Assembly: GCF_000961095.1 (NCBI RefSeq)
Contig: NZ_CP011058.1
Coordinates: 5,286,001-5,350,000, forward strand
Length of the DNA: 64,000 nt
Origin: Paenibacillus beijingensis
GTDB lineage: Bacteria > Bacillota > Bacilli > Paenibacillales > Paenibacillaceae
Reading direction: 5' to 3'
Part shown: one piece after another, positions 15,765 through 25,251 of the stretch
Layout of the letters: every line of letters begins with the position of its first letter
Numbering within the stretch: position 1 is the stretch's first letter
The notes under the pieces: model-generated
The model's database searches: none
What the model was told of the DNA's origin: nothing
Seen by the model: only the letters and a program-made list of their open reading frames with translations
Made by a program: the position numbers and the translations under genes

Positions 15765-16854
15765 CCTGATCCCCTCTTTTCTTACGAATAATGGAGACGG
15801 TCCACAGCAGACCGGGATAAACAATCGTCATCATAAGACCGAACCTTCCCACGACCTCGATGATTCGGTACATCTGAAAAATATTTTGAGGCACCATTGC
15901 CATCACAAAAACAAAAGGCAGCATGAAAAAAGAAAACATCTTATGGTCCCGTAAACGAAACAGCTTGCTTATCCCGTGAATGACAAGAAAATAGCTCGAG
16001 TACAGCGTTGTAAAAACAGCCGTCACCCAGACCGCAAGAAAGGCCGCATCCAGCCGTTCCAAAACATTCGCAGGCAAAGATGTCGCCTTGGCCAATTCCA
16101 AGGTAGGCCATAACAAATGTTTGATCTCTTCGGCACCGAATACGCTGACCGCTCCCGCCACAATCAGGACGTAATGTCCTCCGGCAATGAGAATGCCCCA
16201 TAAACTTGCTGTCATCACCTTCTCTGGCCGGCGCATCGCCGGTATGACAACGGTCACGATAAAGGATCCCTGAAAAAGAGCAGCCACTGTAACGGCACCT
16301 TCGAGCATTCCGCCGGCTTCATTCCCCCAAATCGGCAGCCGGTTAAGTGGATCGGCATTTTTCATGGAAAGCGCAAGCATCAGCATTATTGGAAAAATTA
16401 GGATAGGGGAATAAAAGAAATGAATGTAAGCAAGCGTGGTGATATCGTTGCGGGCGGAAATGGCCGCCAATAGCAGCATCACAATAACCGTCACTTCCAG
16501 CGAGGTCATTTGCAGAACTGACGTTTCGACGACTTCACCGAACTCGCGGGCGGTTAGCGAGGTCAGAACGGCAAAGAAGGCGATCAAGCAGGCGCTTCCG
16601 ATCCAGGCGGGCCATTTTCCGATAATGTCCTCGCTGTATTGCATGATGGATTGGTTTGGAAAACGAATGCCGAGCAGCGTAATGAGCACCAACCCGACGA
16701 CGGCGATCGCCACTCCAAGCAAAGTAACGAGCGGTGCCCCCGTATCCGCTACTTTTACGGCTATGGAAGGCAATGCAAGCACGCCTACTCCGATAATGGT
16801 ACTGACAACAATCGCTGTTGCTTGAAGCACGGTTATCTGGCGAGGCGATTCCAC
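15733..16854 (-). CDS. gerKB: GerKB-type germinant receptor permease (endospore germination permease)
   Basis: A 373-aa integral membrane protein of the GerB/APC-like family with about ten membrane segments; it begins SPRQITVLQATAIVVSTIIGVGVLALP, the typical first helix. In the receptor it likely forms the germinant-binding permease unit. The GTG at 16852-16854 is chosen since GGGAGAG lies 7 nt upstream and the start lies 4 bp past the gerKA stop; longer readings up to 16902 lack a site. Its 3' end overlaps gerKC. The locus order A-B-C is standard. Confidence 0.9.
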   Translation of the reverse strand: MESPRQITVLQATAIVVSTIIGVGVLALPSIAVKVADTGAPLVTLLGVAIAVVGLVLITLLGIRFPNQSIMQYSEDIIGKWPAWIGSACLIAFFAVLTSLTAREFGEVVETSVLQMTSLEVTVIVMLLLAAISARNDITTLAYIHFFYSPILIFPIMLMLALSMKNADPLNRLPIWGNEAGGMLEGAVTVAALFQGSFIVTVVIPAMRRPEKVMTASLWGILIAGGHYVLIVAGAVSVFGAEEIKHLLWPTLELAKATSLPANVLERLDAAFLAVWVTAVFTTLYSSYFLVIHGISKLFRLRDHKMFSFFMLPFVFVMAMVPQNIFQMYRIIEVVGRFGLMMTIVYPGLLWTVSIIRKKRGDQVENKPMDETG

Positions 16855-16858
16855 TTTG

Positions 16859-18490
16859 TCACTCTCCCTTTTTCTTATTGCCATTGGTCGGTTCCAGCAC
16901 ATTGTGCTGCGGATTCTGAAGCTCGTCCACCGTACTGCTGTTCAGTTTGGTCTTTTCCTGTGGATGAAGAAACGAAGGTCTTTTCTGCAGTGACCATAAC
17001 GGCCCGCGAATAAGCAGATCCTTCAACCCTTGAGCATCTACGGGAACAAGCGGACTCAAGTAAGGAACGCCAAATGATTTTAAGGAAAGAAGATGATTCG
17101 TAATCAGGATCAATCCGACCATAATGCCGTACAGTCCGAACATTCCGGCCATAATGATGAGCGGAAAGCGCAGAAGCCGGAGGGCGAGGGCCGCATTATA
17201 AGCCGGCGTTGCAAACGAGCCGATTGTCGTCAAAGCAATAATAACGACGGAGATCGGACTGGCAAAGCCTGCCGCCACCGCCGCCTGTCCGATCACGAGC
17301 ACGCCGACGATGGACAGCGCGCCGCCGACTTGCTGCGGCAGCCGGATTGTCGCTTCGCGCAATACTTCCATTGATACTTCAATAATGAGCACTTCAACAA
17401 CGGCGGGGAAAGGAACGCCTGCCCGTCCACCGGCTACCGCTACTGCAAACTCGGTTGGAATCAGCTCCGGATTGAACGAAATAATCGCAACATAAAGCGC
17501 AGGCAGGACTAGCGAGAAGAGCAAGGCTACAAGCCTTGCCAACCGAATCGAGCTCATCAGCAGAAAGCGTTCCGTATAATCCTCGACTGTCTGATAAAAT
17601 TGGTTGAAAACGGTCGGAACGACAAGGGCTAACGGAGATCCGTCGACCAAAATAGCAACCCTGCCTTCCAGCAGGTTGGCAACGACTTTGTCCGGCCGTT
17701 CCGTGTATTGAACTTGGGGAAATGGGGAGAGATGATTGTCCTCAAGAAATTGCTCCAGATAACCTGAATCCATTACCGCATCGATATCAATATTGTGCAA
17801 ACGCCGGTTGACTTCCTTTACAAGGTCCGGATCCGTGATGCCTTCCATCCGGCAAACCGCCACTTTCGATTTGGTCCGGCGGCCGATTTCCATTGTTGTC
17901 ACGCGTAAATCAGCCGTCTGCAGCCGGTAGCGGATCAGGGCGATATTCGAGCCCAAAGGCTCGATAAAGCCGTCACGCGGTCCCCGGATAACCTGCTCGG
18001 TAGCAGGCTGTTCGATTCCCCGCTTGTCGATACTGCGCGTACCGATCAGAAAAGCTTCGTCCAACCCATCGACTGCGACGACAGTCTGCCCGCGAAGCAG
18101 GCCTTCGACCAGCTCATTAAGCCGCCATTCCAGCTTTCCTTCGCTGTGGTACAAGGAATCGTTCAGGAGAATGTCCTTTAACCGATCGATCCCGATGTCC
18201 TTCCCTTCCAAATGGGCCGGTACATACATAAACGGTTTCAAAATTTCGGTGTTTATGGTCCCCTGCTCGATCATATTGGAGTAGTAAAACATGACCGCAT
18301 GATACCGCCCGAACACATGGAAGCGACGGTGGACAAAGTCATCGCTGTCTCCTAATATGCCATTGAAAAAAGCAATCGTATTTTCCAGCAGCCCGTCTAT
18401 TTTCACATCCTTGTACGTTTCCAGAGCTTGATTCGGTACAGACGCAGCCGCCGGCTTGTTCGATTTTCGGTTCTGATTCATAAAGAGCAT
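16859..18490 (-). CDS. gerKA: GerKA-type spore germination protein (GerA family)
   Basis: The large A subunit (543 aa) of a germinant receptor in the spore inner membrane. A long soluble N-terminal domain (about 1-310; LIRYRLQTADLRVTTMEIGRRTKSKVAVCRMEGI) precedes several membrane segments (about 325-470) with the family block FPAVVEVLIIEVSMEVLREATIRLP. The hydrophilic tail (LQKRPSFLHPQEKTKL) is typical. AGGGGTGAT precedes the ATG. Upstream on the minus strand the sequence CATTATA (18508-18514 on +) is a perfect sigma-G -10 motif, but no matching -35 is seen at 17-18 bp. First gene of the ger operon. Confidence 0.92.
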   Translation of the reverse strand: MLFMNQNRKSNKPAAASVPNQALETYKDVKIDGLLENTIAFFNGILGDSDDFVHRRFHVFGRYHAVMFYYSNMIEQGTINTEILKPFMYVPAHLEGKDIGIDRLKDILLNDSLYHSEGKLEWRLNELVEGLLRGQTVVAVDGLDEAFLIGTRSIDKRGIEQPATEQVIRGPRDGFIEPLGSNIALIRYRLQTADLRVTTMEIGRRTKSKVAVCRMEGITDPDLVKEVNRRLHNIDIDAVMDSGYLEQFLEDNHLSPFPQVQYTERPDKVVANLLEGRVAILVDGSPLALVVPTVFNQFYQTVEDYTERFLLMSSIRLARLVALLFSLVLPALYVAIISFNPELIPTEFAVAVAGGRAGVPFPAVVEVLIIEVSMEVLREATIRLPQQVGGALSIVGVLVIGQAAVAAGFASPISVVIIALTTIGSFATPAYNAALALRLLRFPLIIMAGMFGLYGIMVGLILITNHLLSLKSFGVPYLSPLVPVDAQGLKDLLIRGPLWSLQKRPSFLHPQEKTKLNSSTVDELQNPQHNVLEPTNGNKKKGE

Positions 18491-18754
18491 GAGATCACCC
18501 CTCGCTCTATAATGGCCGAAGCTTTCGATTACGGCTTCTTATCTTACCCATATTTGACATATCATTGGACGTTTAAACCCGGTTCCGGGAAAAAGAGATG
18601 TTCGTTTCAGGCAGGCAGAAAGCAAAAAGCAACCGGACGTTAGTCATGCGACTGAAGCTGGGCAAAATGAAATCGGCCGCCGTACATGATCCCACACCAT
18701 TTTGCGTGAATCGAACTTTACGAGGATTGAAAGATGCCGGTCAATTTCCGCATT
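18491..18754. other. Spacer between the ger operon and topB
   Basis: No gene is supported here. It should contain the forespore promoter of the ger operon (a CATTATA -10-like motif at 18508-18514, minus strand). Nothing else is recognisable. Confidence 0.5.
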
Positions 18755-18796
18755 AAAAAACCGGCATTCGTCCCTGCTGGAACGAGATGCCGGCTT
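18755..18796 (-). terminator. Rho-independent terminator after topB
   Basis: Minus strand: CCGGCAT-C-TCGTTCC pairs with GGGACGA-ATGCCGG around AGCA, with one bulge and one wobble pair, then TTTTTT. It ends 12 bp after the topB stop. Confidence 0.9.
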
Positions 18797-18807
18797 GCGT
18801 ATCCGTT

Positions 18808-21210
18808 TTACGTTTCGGACCGGATACTGAGCGTACCCTTGGCGCGGTCGCTCAGCACCCACTTGCCTTTATAGGAAGTGCCGTCCTTGTTCTTGAACGT
18901 CAGCACGGAAGTGGCGCCTTTGGAGATCAGCGATTTAAGCATCGGCACCGATACTTTTTTCCCCTGCTGCTCCTTCCAGATGACAAAACCGCACCCTTCC
19001 CGGTAGCGGCTGCAGCCGTACCCGCGCTTGCCCTCGATAATCGAGCCGCCGCAGCCCGCTCTCGGACAAGCCTCCAGCGCGACTAAACCAGCCGCCGCTC
19101 CTTTGGCGGGGGATGACGGAGCAGCCGGAGTACGTACAGCCGCTGCAGTACCGCCGCTTCGGGAACTGTGTACGCTTTCCCCGTCCGGTACGCCCGGTAC
19201 TGCCGCTTCGCCGGACGGGGCGGTTCCGGAGCGACCGGAGCTTCCGGAGCGTTTAGCGGCAGCGCTGCGGGAAGCTTTTGCTCCTCCCCGCCCTTTACGG
19301 CCGGCTGTACCGCCCTCATCCTCAAACGTTCCCGGTGGCGCGGGAGGCTGCTGCTTTACTTTGTCAACGATCACGCGGGCGAACTGCTTCACCTGCTCCA
19401 TGAACCGTTCGTCGGATGCTTCGCCCCGGGAGATCTGCACAAGCCGCTGCTCCCATTGTCCGGTCATGACAGGCGATGCGAGCAGTTCGACGCCCGCGCC
19501 GCGGATCAGCTCCACTGCTGCGACTCCCTTGGACGTAATATCGAGTTTTTTGCCGCTGAGCGTTATATATCCGACCTGCTTCAACCGTTCAATCGTAGCA
19601 GCGCGCGTTGCCGGCGTACCAAGTCCGCTGTCTTTCATCGTTTCGCGCAGCTCCTCGTCCTCCATCGTCTTTCCCGCGCTCTCCATCGCTTTGAGCAGTG
19701 TGCCCTCGGTATACGATTTGGGCGGCTGCGTCGCTTTCTCCTGCGCCACTGAATCGGTGCACTGCACCGGAAGCGCGGGATCGACGGCAAACGCCGAATC
19801 GGTGAGCTGCTCATCGTCTTCCTCCGAATCGGCTTTGCCTTTCTTTTTGGACGATTTTTTGTTGTCCTCCGCCCCCGCTGCCTGCGTCACTTTCCAGCCG
19901 GGAGCAAGCTGCTGCTTAATTCGCGTCCGGAACAGCTCCTGTTCCACCTCGGTCATCACCGTATGATTGTTATAGATTGCCGGAGGATAATAATGAGAAA
20001 GAAAGCGGCGCACGATCATATCATAAATCTTGTTCTCGTCCGCGCTTAAAATGGGTGCCTTCTTCGGCGTCGGCAAAATAGCATGGTGATCCTCGACCTT
20101 GGAAGGATTGCATACCGCTTTGTTTCCTTTATGTACACGGCTGCGGTCCGCTCCCTGCACCAGATCGGCATAAGATGTGCCGCCAAGCATCGACAGCACC
20201 TTGCCCATGACAGGCAAATTTTCTTCCGTCACATAGTTGGAATTGGTTCGCGGATACGAAATGACTTTGTGCTTTTCATAGAGCGCTTGTGCAAGGTCAA
20301 GCGTTTTTTTGGCGGAGAAGCCGTATTTTCCGTTCGCCTCCCGCTGCAGCAGCGTCAAGTCGTAAAGCCGGTATGGATATTCCTTGCTTTCCGTCACATC
20401 GTACGACTGGATGCGTCCCGGCTTGCCTTTCACCTTGGCGGCGATCGCCTCCGCTTTCCCTTTATCGGTCAGCCTCTCTCCCTGCCAAACGCCGCGGTAG
20501 GATGAGGACAACTGCTCCATGACGGCGCTGACGACATAATAAGTTTCCGGTTTAAAATCGCTCAATTCCCGGTAACGGTCATACAACAGCGCAAGCACCG
20601 GCGTCTGCACGCGTCCGACCGACAGCAGCGCCCGATGGCGGATCGTGAAGGCGCGGGAGGCGTTCATTCCGATCAGCCAATCGGCCTCGCTTCTGGCGCT
20701 TGCCGCCCGTGTCAGATCGTCATAATCGTTATCGCTGCGCAGGTTGTCGAACCCTTTGCGAATCGTTTCGGCGGTTAAGTCGGATATCCACAACCGCTGG
20801 GCGGGCTGATTGAGCTTCAGGTAGGTACGGATCAGATGAAAAATAAGCTGCCCCTCCCTCCCGGCATCGCAGGCGTTCACAAGCCTTCCGCACCGCTTCG
20901 CGAGTTCGCCGATCGTCTTGAGCTGATCTTTTGTCCTCGGGTTAGGCTTCAGCTTGAAGCGATCGGGAATAATGGGCAAATCATGTTCGTTCCACCGTTT
21001 ATATTTGGCGTCGTAGGAATCGGGCTCCGCCAATCCGACAAGATGGCCGATCGCCCATGTCACGATGTAACGCTCGCCTTCCAAATAAGTCCGGCGATTG
21101 ACCGCCTTAGGTTCCACTACGGCGGCAATCGTCCGTCCCATGTCCGGTTTTTCCGCAATAATTAACGTTTTCAGGTCTATCGCCTCTTTAACGGTTTGGT
21201 TGTCATTCAC
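18808..21210 (-). CDS. topB: DNA topoisomerase III (type IA)
   Basis: Type IA topoisomerase of about 800 aa, which relaxes and decatenates DNA via a 5'-phosphotyrosine link. The Toprim domain starts KTLIIAEKPDMGRTIAAV and includes NACDAGREGQLI; the active-site Tyr is in ISYPRTNSNYVTE. The region QEKATQPPKSYTEGTLLKAMES follows. The C-terminus has a long Ala/Pro/Gly/Arg-rich linker (about 650-725) and a Cys-rich zinc-like unit (LEACPRAGCGG...CSRYREGCGFVIW). The start is uncertain: GTG at 21208-21210 is given, but homology begins at a CTG at 21172-21174 that has AAAGAGG at good spacing. The gene follows the glucosaminidase-like gene by 7 bp. Confidence 0.93.
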   Translation of the reverse strand: MNDNQTVKEAIDLKTLIIAEKPDMGRTIAAVVEPKAVNRRTYLEGERYIVTWAIGHLVGLAEPDSYDAKYKRWNEHDLPIIPDRFKLKPNPRTKDQLKTIGELAKRCGRLVNACDAGREGQLIFHLIRTYLKLNQPAQRLWISDLTAETIRKGFDNLRSDNDYDDLTRAASARSEADWLIGMNASRAFTIRHRALLSVGRVQTPVLALLYDRYRELSDFKPETYYVVSAVMEQLSSSYRGVWQGERLTDKGKAEAIAAKVKGKPGRIQSYDVTESKEYPYRLYDLTLLQREANGKYGFSAKKTLDLAQALYEKHKVISYPRTNSNYVTEENLPVMGKVLSMLGGTSYADLVQGADRSRVHKGNKAVCNPSKVEDHHAILPTPKKAPILSADENKIYDMIVRRFLSHYYPPAIYNNHTVMTEVEQELFRTRIKQQLAPGWKVTQAAGAEDNKKSSKKKGKADSEEDDEQLTDSAFAVDPALPVQCTDSVAQEKATQPPKSYTEGTLLKAMESAGKTMEDEELRETMKDSGLGTPATRAATIERLKQVGYITLSGKKLDITSKGVAAVELIRGAGVELLASPVMTGQWEQRLVQISRGEASDERFMEQVKQFARVIVDKVKQQPPAPPGTFEDEGGTAGRKGRGGAKASRSAAAKRSGSSGRSGTAPSGEAAVPGVPDGESVHSSRSGGTAAAVRTPAAPSSPAKGAAAGLVALEACPRAGCGGSIIEGKRGYGCSRYREGCGFVIWKEQQGKKVSVPMLKSLISKGATSVLTFKNKDGTSYKGKWVLSDRAKGTLSIRSET

Positions 21211-21217
21211 ACCTTTG

Positions 21218-22441
21218 TTATGGCCCTCCGGGCGTACCCGCAATTTCCTCCAGCATCTTAAGTATGCTGCGCACGCCGTTCGCCCAATTCGGATCTTCCG
21301 CGTATTTGCGGTTGATCCACGTAATCGGGTCTACTTCGCCGGGGCGCCGAGCGCTGAGCGTGACGATTGTCTTCGCCGCAATCGATGCCGATTCCTGAAT
21401 ATTGGAGTTGAATTCCTGCCAGCTGTGGTACACGTTAAACGGATTGTTGGCAATCTTTTTCGCCACTTCGCCGGTCGCAGGAACAAAGGACTGTTCCTGC
21501 CCGGTAATGGCATACATCAGGAGCGGATTGATATCGTAGCGCTTGGCGGCGGAAATGATCGCATGCATCGCATCATTTGCGGCCAGCAGCGAATTGCGGC
21601 TTCGCAAAAAAGCTTTGAGCTTGTCCGCATCAATCGTCTGGTACCGCAAATATGGCGGAAGTTCATTGCCGGGAACAGCCTTCTTGACCGTTTTCTGTGC
21701 AGGCGGGGGTGAAGAAATGACCTTTTCCGCCTTTTGACCGGCTTCCGCTGTCCGTGTTTGATTGGTTTCCATAATAGTACCGGTTTCGTTGCCGGCCAGC
21801 TTGGAGGGGTCATCTGCAGGAGCTGAAAACAACTTCAAGCCATATATTATAATTGAAAAAGCAAACAGCATAAACAGCAGCGCATATCCCATGACGCGGG
21901 AACGCTGCACGCCCGGGGCTTCAACCGGAACCTCAACCGTGCCTGCAGCAGCGAGCCGGGAAACGGATTTAAATCCCGCCGCATATTGCCGCTCCCGTAA
22001 AAGCTGATTTTTTAACGTTTGCCAAAGCTGATGTGCCCCGGCGTCACCGGATTGCTGCTTCATGCTGCGCACTTTTGTTATTGCTTCCTGGAACTCCGAA
22101 ACTTCAAGCGACAGGTCCAATTTTTGACCGATCCACTTTCGCAGCGGATGCTTCATATCGTCTTCACGCAAATTTAGTTCCAAACATACCGACAAAATAT
22201 CGCTTGCCAAAACCGTCTTGCTTTTCTTATTCATCGTTGTTCGAATCAGGCGACGGGTGATTTCGTGCTTCACTGCTTCCTTAAAATCGGGAAGCTGGCG
22301 GTGAATGATCCGGCCAGCGGCATCGGCAATCATTTGAGCCCGCCGTTCAATCGGCATATCGTTATGTTTCGTATGAACGTAAGAACGTATATTTCGGATG
22401 TCCTCAGGCGTCAAAATTGCGGCGCCCTCGGTATAACGCAA
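21218..22441 (-). CDS. Membrane-anchored glucosaminidase-domain protein
   Basis: A 407-aa protein with a cytoplasmic N-terminal region (about 1-185) with many basic residues, one membrane helix (about 188-208, VMGYALLFMLFAFSIIIYGL), and an external C-terminus. Residues about 290-400 resemble a glucosaminidase/lysozyme-like domain (GH73 type): INPLLMYAITGQEQSFVP with the catalytic Glu-like position, NNPFNVYHSW and WINRKYAEDPNWANGVRSIL. It may cut peptidoglycan. The start is the TTG at 22439-22441 with GAGGAG upstream. The N-terminal cytosolic part is not recognised. It lies upstream of topB by only 7 bp, so both are probably on one transcript. Confidence 0.7.
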   Translation of the reverse strand: MRYTEGAAILTPEDIRNIRSYVHTKHNDMPIERRAQMIADAAGRIIHRQLPDFKEAVKHEITRRLIRTTMNKKSKTVLASDILSVCLELNLREDDMKHPLRKWIGQKLDLSLEVSEFQEAITKVRSMKQQSGDAGAHQLWQTLKNQLLRERQYAAGFKSVSRLAAAGTVEVPVEAPGVQRSRVMGYALLFMLFAFSIIIYGLKLFSAPADDPSKLAGNETGTIMETNQTRTAEAGQKAEKVISSPPPAQKTVKKAVPGNELPPYLRYQTIDADKLKAFLRSRNSLLAANDAMHAIISAAKRYDINPLLMYAITGQEQSFVPATGEVAKKIANNPFNVYHSWQEFNSNIQESASIAAKTIVTLSARRPGEVDPITWINRKYAEDPNWANGVRSILKMLEEIAGTPGGP

Positions 22442-22490
22442 AACTATCACTCCTCAAGAATGTCGTTGACCTATACCATTCTAGCACATC

Positions 22491-22814
22491 CTAAAGATCC
22501 ATTTGCGAGGAAACTTTTGCAATCATTTCTTGCACGCCGGGAAGAGAGATATAACTTGCCAATTGGGCCTTCTCTTCCGCCGTAAACTGAAATTCGCAAT
22601 CGCACCCTTCATCGCGCGGAGTCATCTCGACAATCGTCCCGTCAGCCGTGCAAATGATAAAGGCTGTCAAACGAGTCAAGCCGGCGGGAGCGGGGGTCAG
22701 CGCGGATAGCTCCATTTCAAGCTCCACATCGACCAAACTTCCACGCGCTTCCATTTTCGGATAAAAGGCATGAAAACGAAGCTCGTTCCACTCGTCGGAA
22801 CCGTATCGGATCAT
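22491..22814 (-). CDS. Hypothetical protein, 107 aa
   Basis: A short acidic soluble protein with a strong ribosome site (AAAGGGGAGGG). It has ELRFHAFYPKMEARGSLVDVELEMELS at the start and CTADGTIVEMTPRDEGCDCEFQFTAEE with three Cys. No known motif. It lies just upstream of the glucosaminidase-like gene on the same strand (50-bp gap), so it may start that operon. Confidence 0.6.
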   Translation of the reverse strand: MIRYGSDEWNELRFHAFYPKMEARGSLVDVELEMELSALTPAPAGLTRLTAFIICTADGTIVEMTPRDEGCDCEFQFTAEEKAQLASYISLPGVQEMIAKVSSQMDL

Positions 22815-22916
22815 GGTTACCCTCCCCTTTCAATAACTTCGGCACGTTGAACTGCCATTTTTTTCGTCCTCTCAGCAGTGCCGGTTTAACTGTTATCGGG
22901 TATGTTAAACAGATAG

Positions 22917-22942
22917 AAAAAGCGCCCTGCAGGCGCCTTTTC
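22917..22942 (-). terminator. Terminator after gltD
   Basis: Minus strand: AAAAGGCGCC, TGCA loop, GGGCGCTTTTT with T-run. Short stem of GCGCC/GGCGC plus A-T pairs. It lies about 45 bp after the gltD stop. Confidence 0.75.
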
Positions 22943-22984
22943 GTTTAGCAATATTAAATATCCGTTCCAAACACTACTGGCTGC

Positions 22985-24472
22985 TTAAGGAAGCATCGAA
23001 GAGCCCATTAAATACTTGTCCACTTCGCGGGCAGCTTCGCGTCCTTCATTGATCGCCCAAACGATCAGACTTTGACCGCGGCGCATATCGCCGGCAGCAA
23101 ATACTTTGTCCACGTTCGTCCGGTAATCGCCGTAACGAGCCTTCACGTTGGAGCGGCGGTCCTGTTCGAGCGCGAATTGATCGATCAGCGTGTTCTCCGG
23201 ACCTTCAAAACCGACGGCAACAAGCACAAGTTCGGCCGGCCAAACTTTTTCCGTTCCCGGAATTTCTTTATAAATTTTGCGGCCCGTTTCGTCGACAATC
23301 CGTTCGATTTGCACCGTGTGCAGCTCTTTCAGGTTGCCGTTATCGTCGCCGACAAATTTCTTGGTCAGAACGGAAAATGCGCGCGGATCTTCGCCATACA
23401 ACGCTTTTGCCTCTTCATGCGCATAATCGAGCGTGTACACATGCGGGAACTCCGGCCAAGGGTTCTGAATCGGATCGCGCTGCAGCGGCGCTTTGGCATG
23501 CGTACCGAATTGGGTGACGGACTTGCAGCCGTGACGAAGCGCGGTTGCGACACAGTCCGTTCCGGTATCCCCGCCGCCGATCACGATGACGTTTTTATCT
23601 TTTGCCGAAATATAATTGCCGTCTTCCAGGTTCGAATCCAGATAACTCTTGATCGTACCGTTCAAGTAGTCCATCGCCATATGAACGCCGTTCAGATCGT
23701 GGCCTTCGATATCCAGTCCGCGTGCTTTCGTTGCGCCGCCGCACAGAACGATGGCGTCGAATTCCGCTTTCAGCTCGTCAGCCTGTACATCCTTGCCGAT
23801 TTCCGTGTTGACGACGAAGTTAACGCCCTCTTCCGCCAAAATATCGACACGGCGCTGTACAATGCCTTTATCCAGCTTCATCGTCGGAATGCCGTAGGTG
23901 AGCAGGCCGCCGATACGATCCGCACGCTCATATACCGTTACCGTATGACCGGCCTTGTTCAGCTGCGCCGCGCAGGCAAGTCCCGCAGGACCGGAGCCGA
24001 CGACGGCTACCTTTTTGCCGGTGCGCATCTTCGGAGGCTGCGGCACTACCCAGCCTTCTTCAAAGCCGCGGTCGATAATCGCTTGTTCGATCGTCTTGAT
24101 CGTAACCGGATCGCCAATAAGGCCGACCGTACAGGAACCTTCACATGGCGCCGGACATACGCGTCCGGTAAATTCCGGGAAGTTGTTCGTTTTATGCAGT
24201 CTCTCGAGCGCTTCCCGCCACAAGCCGCGGTAAATCAAATTGTTCCATTCCGGAATAAGGTTGTTGACCGGACAGCCGGAAGCAGATCCCGCAAGTTCCA
24301 TCCCCGTATGGCAGTAAGGCGTGCCGCAATCCATACAGCGGGCGCCCTGCGTCCGAAGCTGGTCGTCCGAGAAATGCTTATGAAATTCATCCCAATCCTT
24401 AATCCGTTCTATCGGGTCACGATCTGCAGGCAGCTCGCGTTTGTATTCCATAAAACCAGTTGGTGTAGACAT
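22985..24472 (-). CDS. gltD: Glutamate synthase small subunit (NADPH)
   Basis: A 495-aa iron-sulfur flavoprotein with the N-terminal Cys motif (ARCMDCGTPYCHTG, then CPVNN, CPAPCEGSC), an FAD Rossmann motif (VAVVGSGPAGLACAAQL, about 154-170) and a second nucleotide motif (VIVIGGGDTGTDCVATAL, about 289-306). It feeds electrons from NADPH to the large subunit GltA/GltB, which makes glutamate from glutamine and 2-oxoglutarate. The large-subunit gene is not in the window, so it must lie elsewhere or the partner differs. The start has GGAGGAAAT about 10 nt upstream. A promoter at 24527-24555 precedes it. Confidence 0.93.
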   Translation of the reverse strand: MSTPTGFMEYKRELPADRDPIERIKDWDEFHKHFSDDQLRTQGARCMDCGTPYCHTGMELAGSASGCPVNNLIPEWNNLIYRGLWREALERLHKTNNFPEFTGRVCPAPCEGSCTVGLIGDPVTIKTIEQAIIDRGFEEGWVVPQPPKMRTGKKVAVVGSGPAGLACAAQLNKAGHTVTVYERADRIGGLLTYGIPTMKLDKGIVQRRVDILAEEGVNFVVNTEIGKDVQADELKAEFDAIVLCGGATKARGLDIEGHDLNGVHMAMDYLNGTIKSYLDSNLEDGNYISAKDKNVIVIGGGDTGTDCVATALRHGCKSVTQFGTHAKAPLQRDPIQNPWPEFPHVYTLDYAHEEAKALYGEDPRAFSVLTKKFVGDDNGNLKELHTVQIERIVDETGRKIYKEIPGTEKVWPAELVLVAVGFEGPENTLIDQFALEQDRRSNVKARYGDYRTNVDKVFAAGDMRRGQSLIVWAINEGREAAREVDKYLMGSSMLP

Positions 24473-24526
24473 TTTCGCATTTCCTCCATCCTTGAAATCC
24501 CGTTAAACCGTGTTGCTCTCTATAAA

Positions 24527-24555
24527 ACTATATCGGTAAACTTGTCAGAATTCAA
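24527..24555 (-). promoter_or_regulatory. SigA-type promoter for gltD
   Basis: Minus strand: -35 TTGAAT (24550-24555), 17-bp spacer, -10 TATAGT (24527-24532), leader about 50 nt. No T-box or riboswitch-like fold was seen. Confidence 0.65.
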
Positions 24556-24743
24556 CCACAAACTTTTGTATTTTCATTCGAAATACCGAATTAAAATGCG
24601 GAAATAAATGAATATCCAATAAATGGGTATGCCATGTCACCATAGCCGACATCAACTGCAAAAATATAACACAAACATTTCGTATCGCGTTAGAAAACTG
24701 CCGGCTCTCATCCGGAAAGAAGTCAGGCTCGATCCCGGTCCGT

Positions 24744-25235
24744 TCAGATGCGGACGTAAGTTTGAAAGTTGAAGTCGTACTTGTTTTTCTCATCCCGCTG
24801 TCCCGGTACGCTTGCGTCCAGTTTCCACTCGCGTTCATCAAGCTCCGGAAAATAAGCGTCCGTGCCTCCAAACGCCTCGTCGATCTCGGTCAGCAGCACC
24901 CGATCCGCATAGGGCAGCAGCTGGCGGTAAATATCCTCCCCGCCGATGACCATCAGCTCCCCGTCGCCGGCATAACGGCCGAGCGCTTCCTCGATCGACG
25001 AAACGGTCTCCGCACCCTCGGGACGATAGTCGGCGCTGCGAGTTAATATAACGTTGCGGCGGTCTTTTAGAGGTTTTTCCCCGAACGACTGAAACGTCTT
25101 GCGGCCCATCAGAACCGTTTTGCCCGTCGTCTGCCGAATAAAATACTTCATATCCGCCGGCAGCCTCCACGGCAGCCCGTTGTTTGTTCCGATCGCCCGG
25201 TTGCGGTCCATTGCCGCAATCAGTGTGATGGACAT
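24744..25235 (-). CDS. folA: Dihydrofolate reductase
   Basis: A 163-aa DHFR, reducing dihydrofolate with NADPH. It shows SITLIAAMDRNRAIGTNNGLPWRLPADMKYF (residues 2-32), with the catalytic acid in the LPAD segment, the adenine-phosphate site VLMGRKTFQSF, and MVIGGEDIYRQLLPYADRV (about 94-112). The start at 25233-25235 has an AAGGGG site; a longer frame upstream overlaps thyA and has no site. It lies 16 bp downstream of thyA, and the pair should be cotranscribed since ThyA makes the dihydrofolate that FolA recycles. Confidence 0.95.
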   Translation of the reverse strand: MSITLIAAMDRNRAIGTNNGLPWRLPADMKYFIRQTTGKTVLMGRKTFQSFGEKPLKDRRNVILTRSADYRPEGAETVSSIEEALGRYAGDGELMVIGGEDIYRQLLPYADRVLLTEIDEAFGGTDAYFPELDEREWKLDASVPGQRDEKNKYDFNFQTYVRI

Positions 25236-25251
25236 CCTTGATGACCCCTTT

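Noticed and set aside
18644..18862. Small minus-strand frame at the end of topB
   Set aside because: It overlaps the topB C-terminus and its terminator, has no ribosome site, and looks like chance.
22850..23000. Whether the spacer after gltD holds a tRNA or riboswitch
   Set aside because: Only a short GC stem with T-run is present; no cloverleaf or known aptamer core was found.
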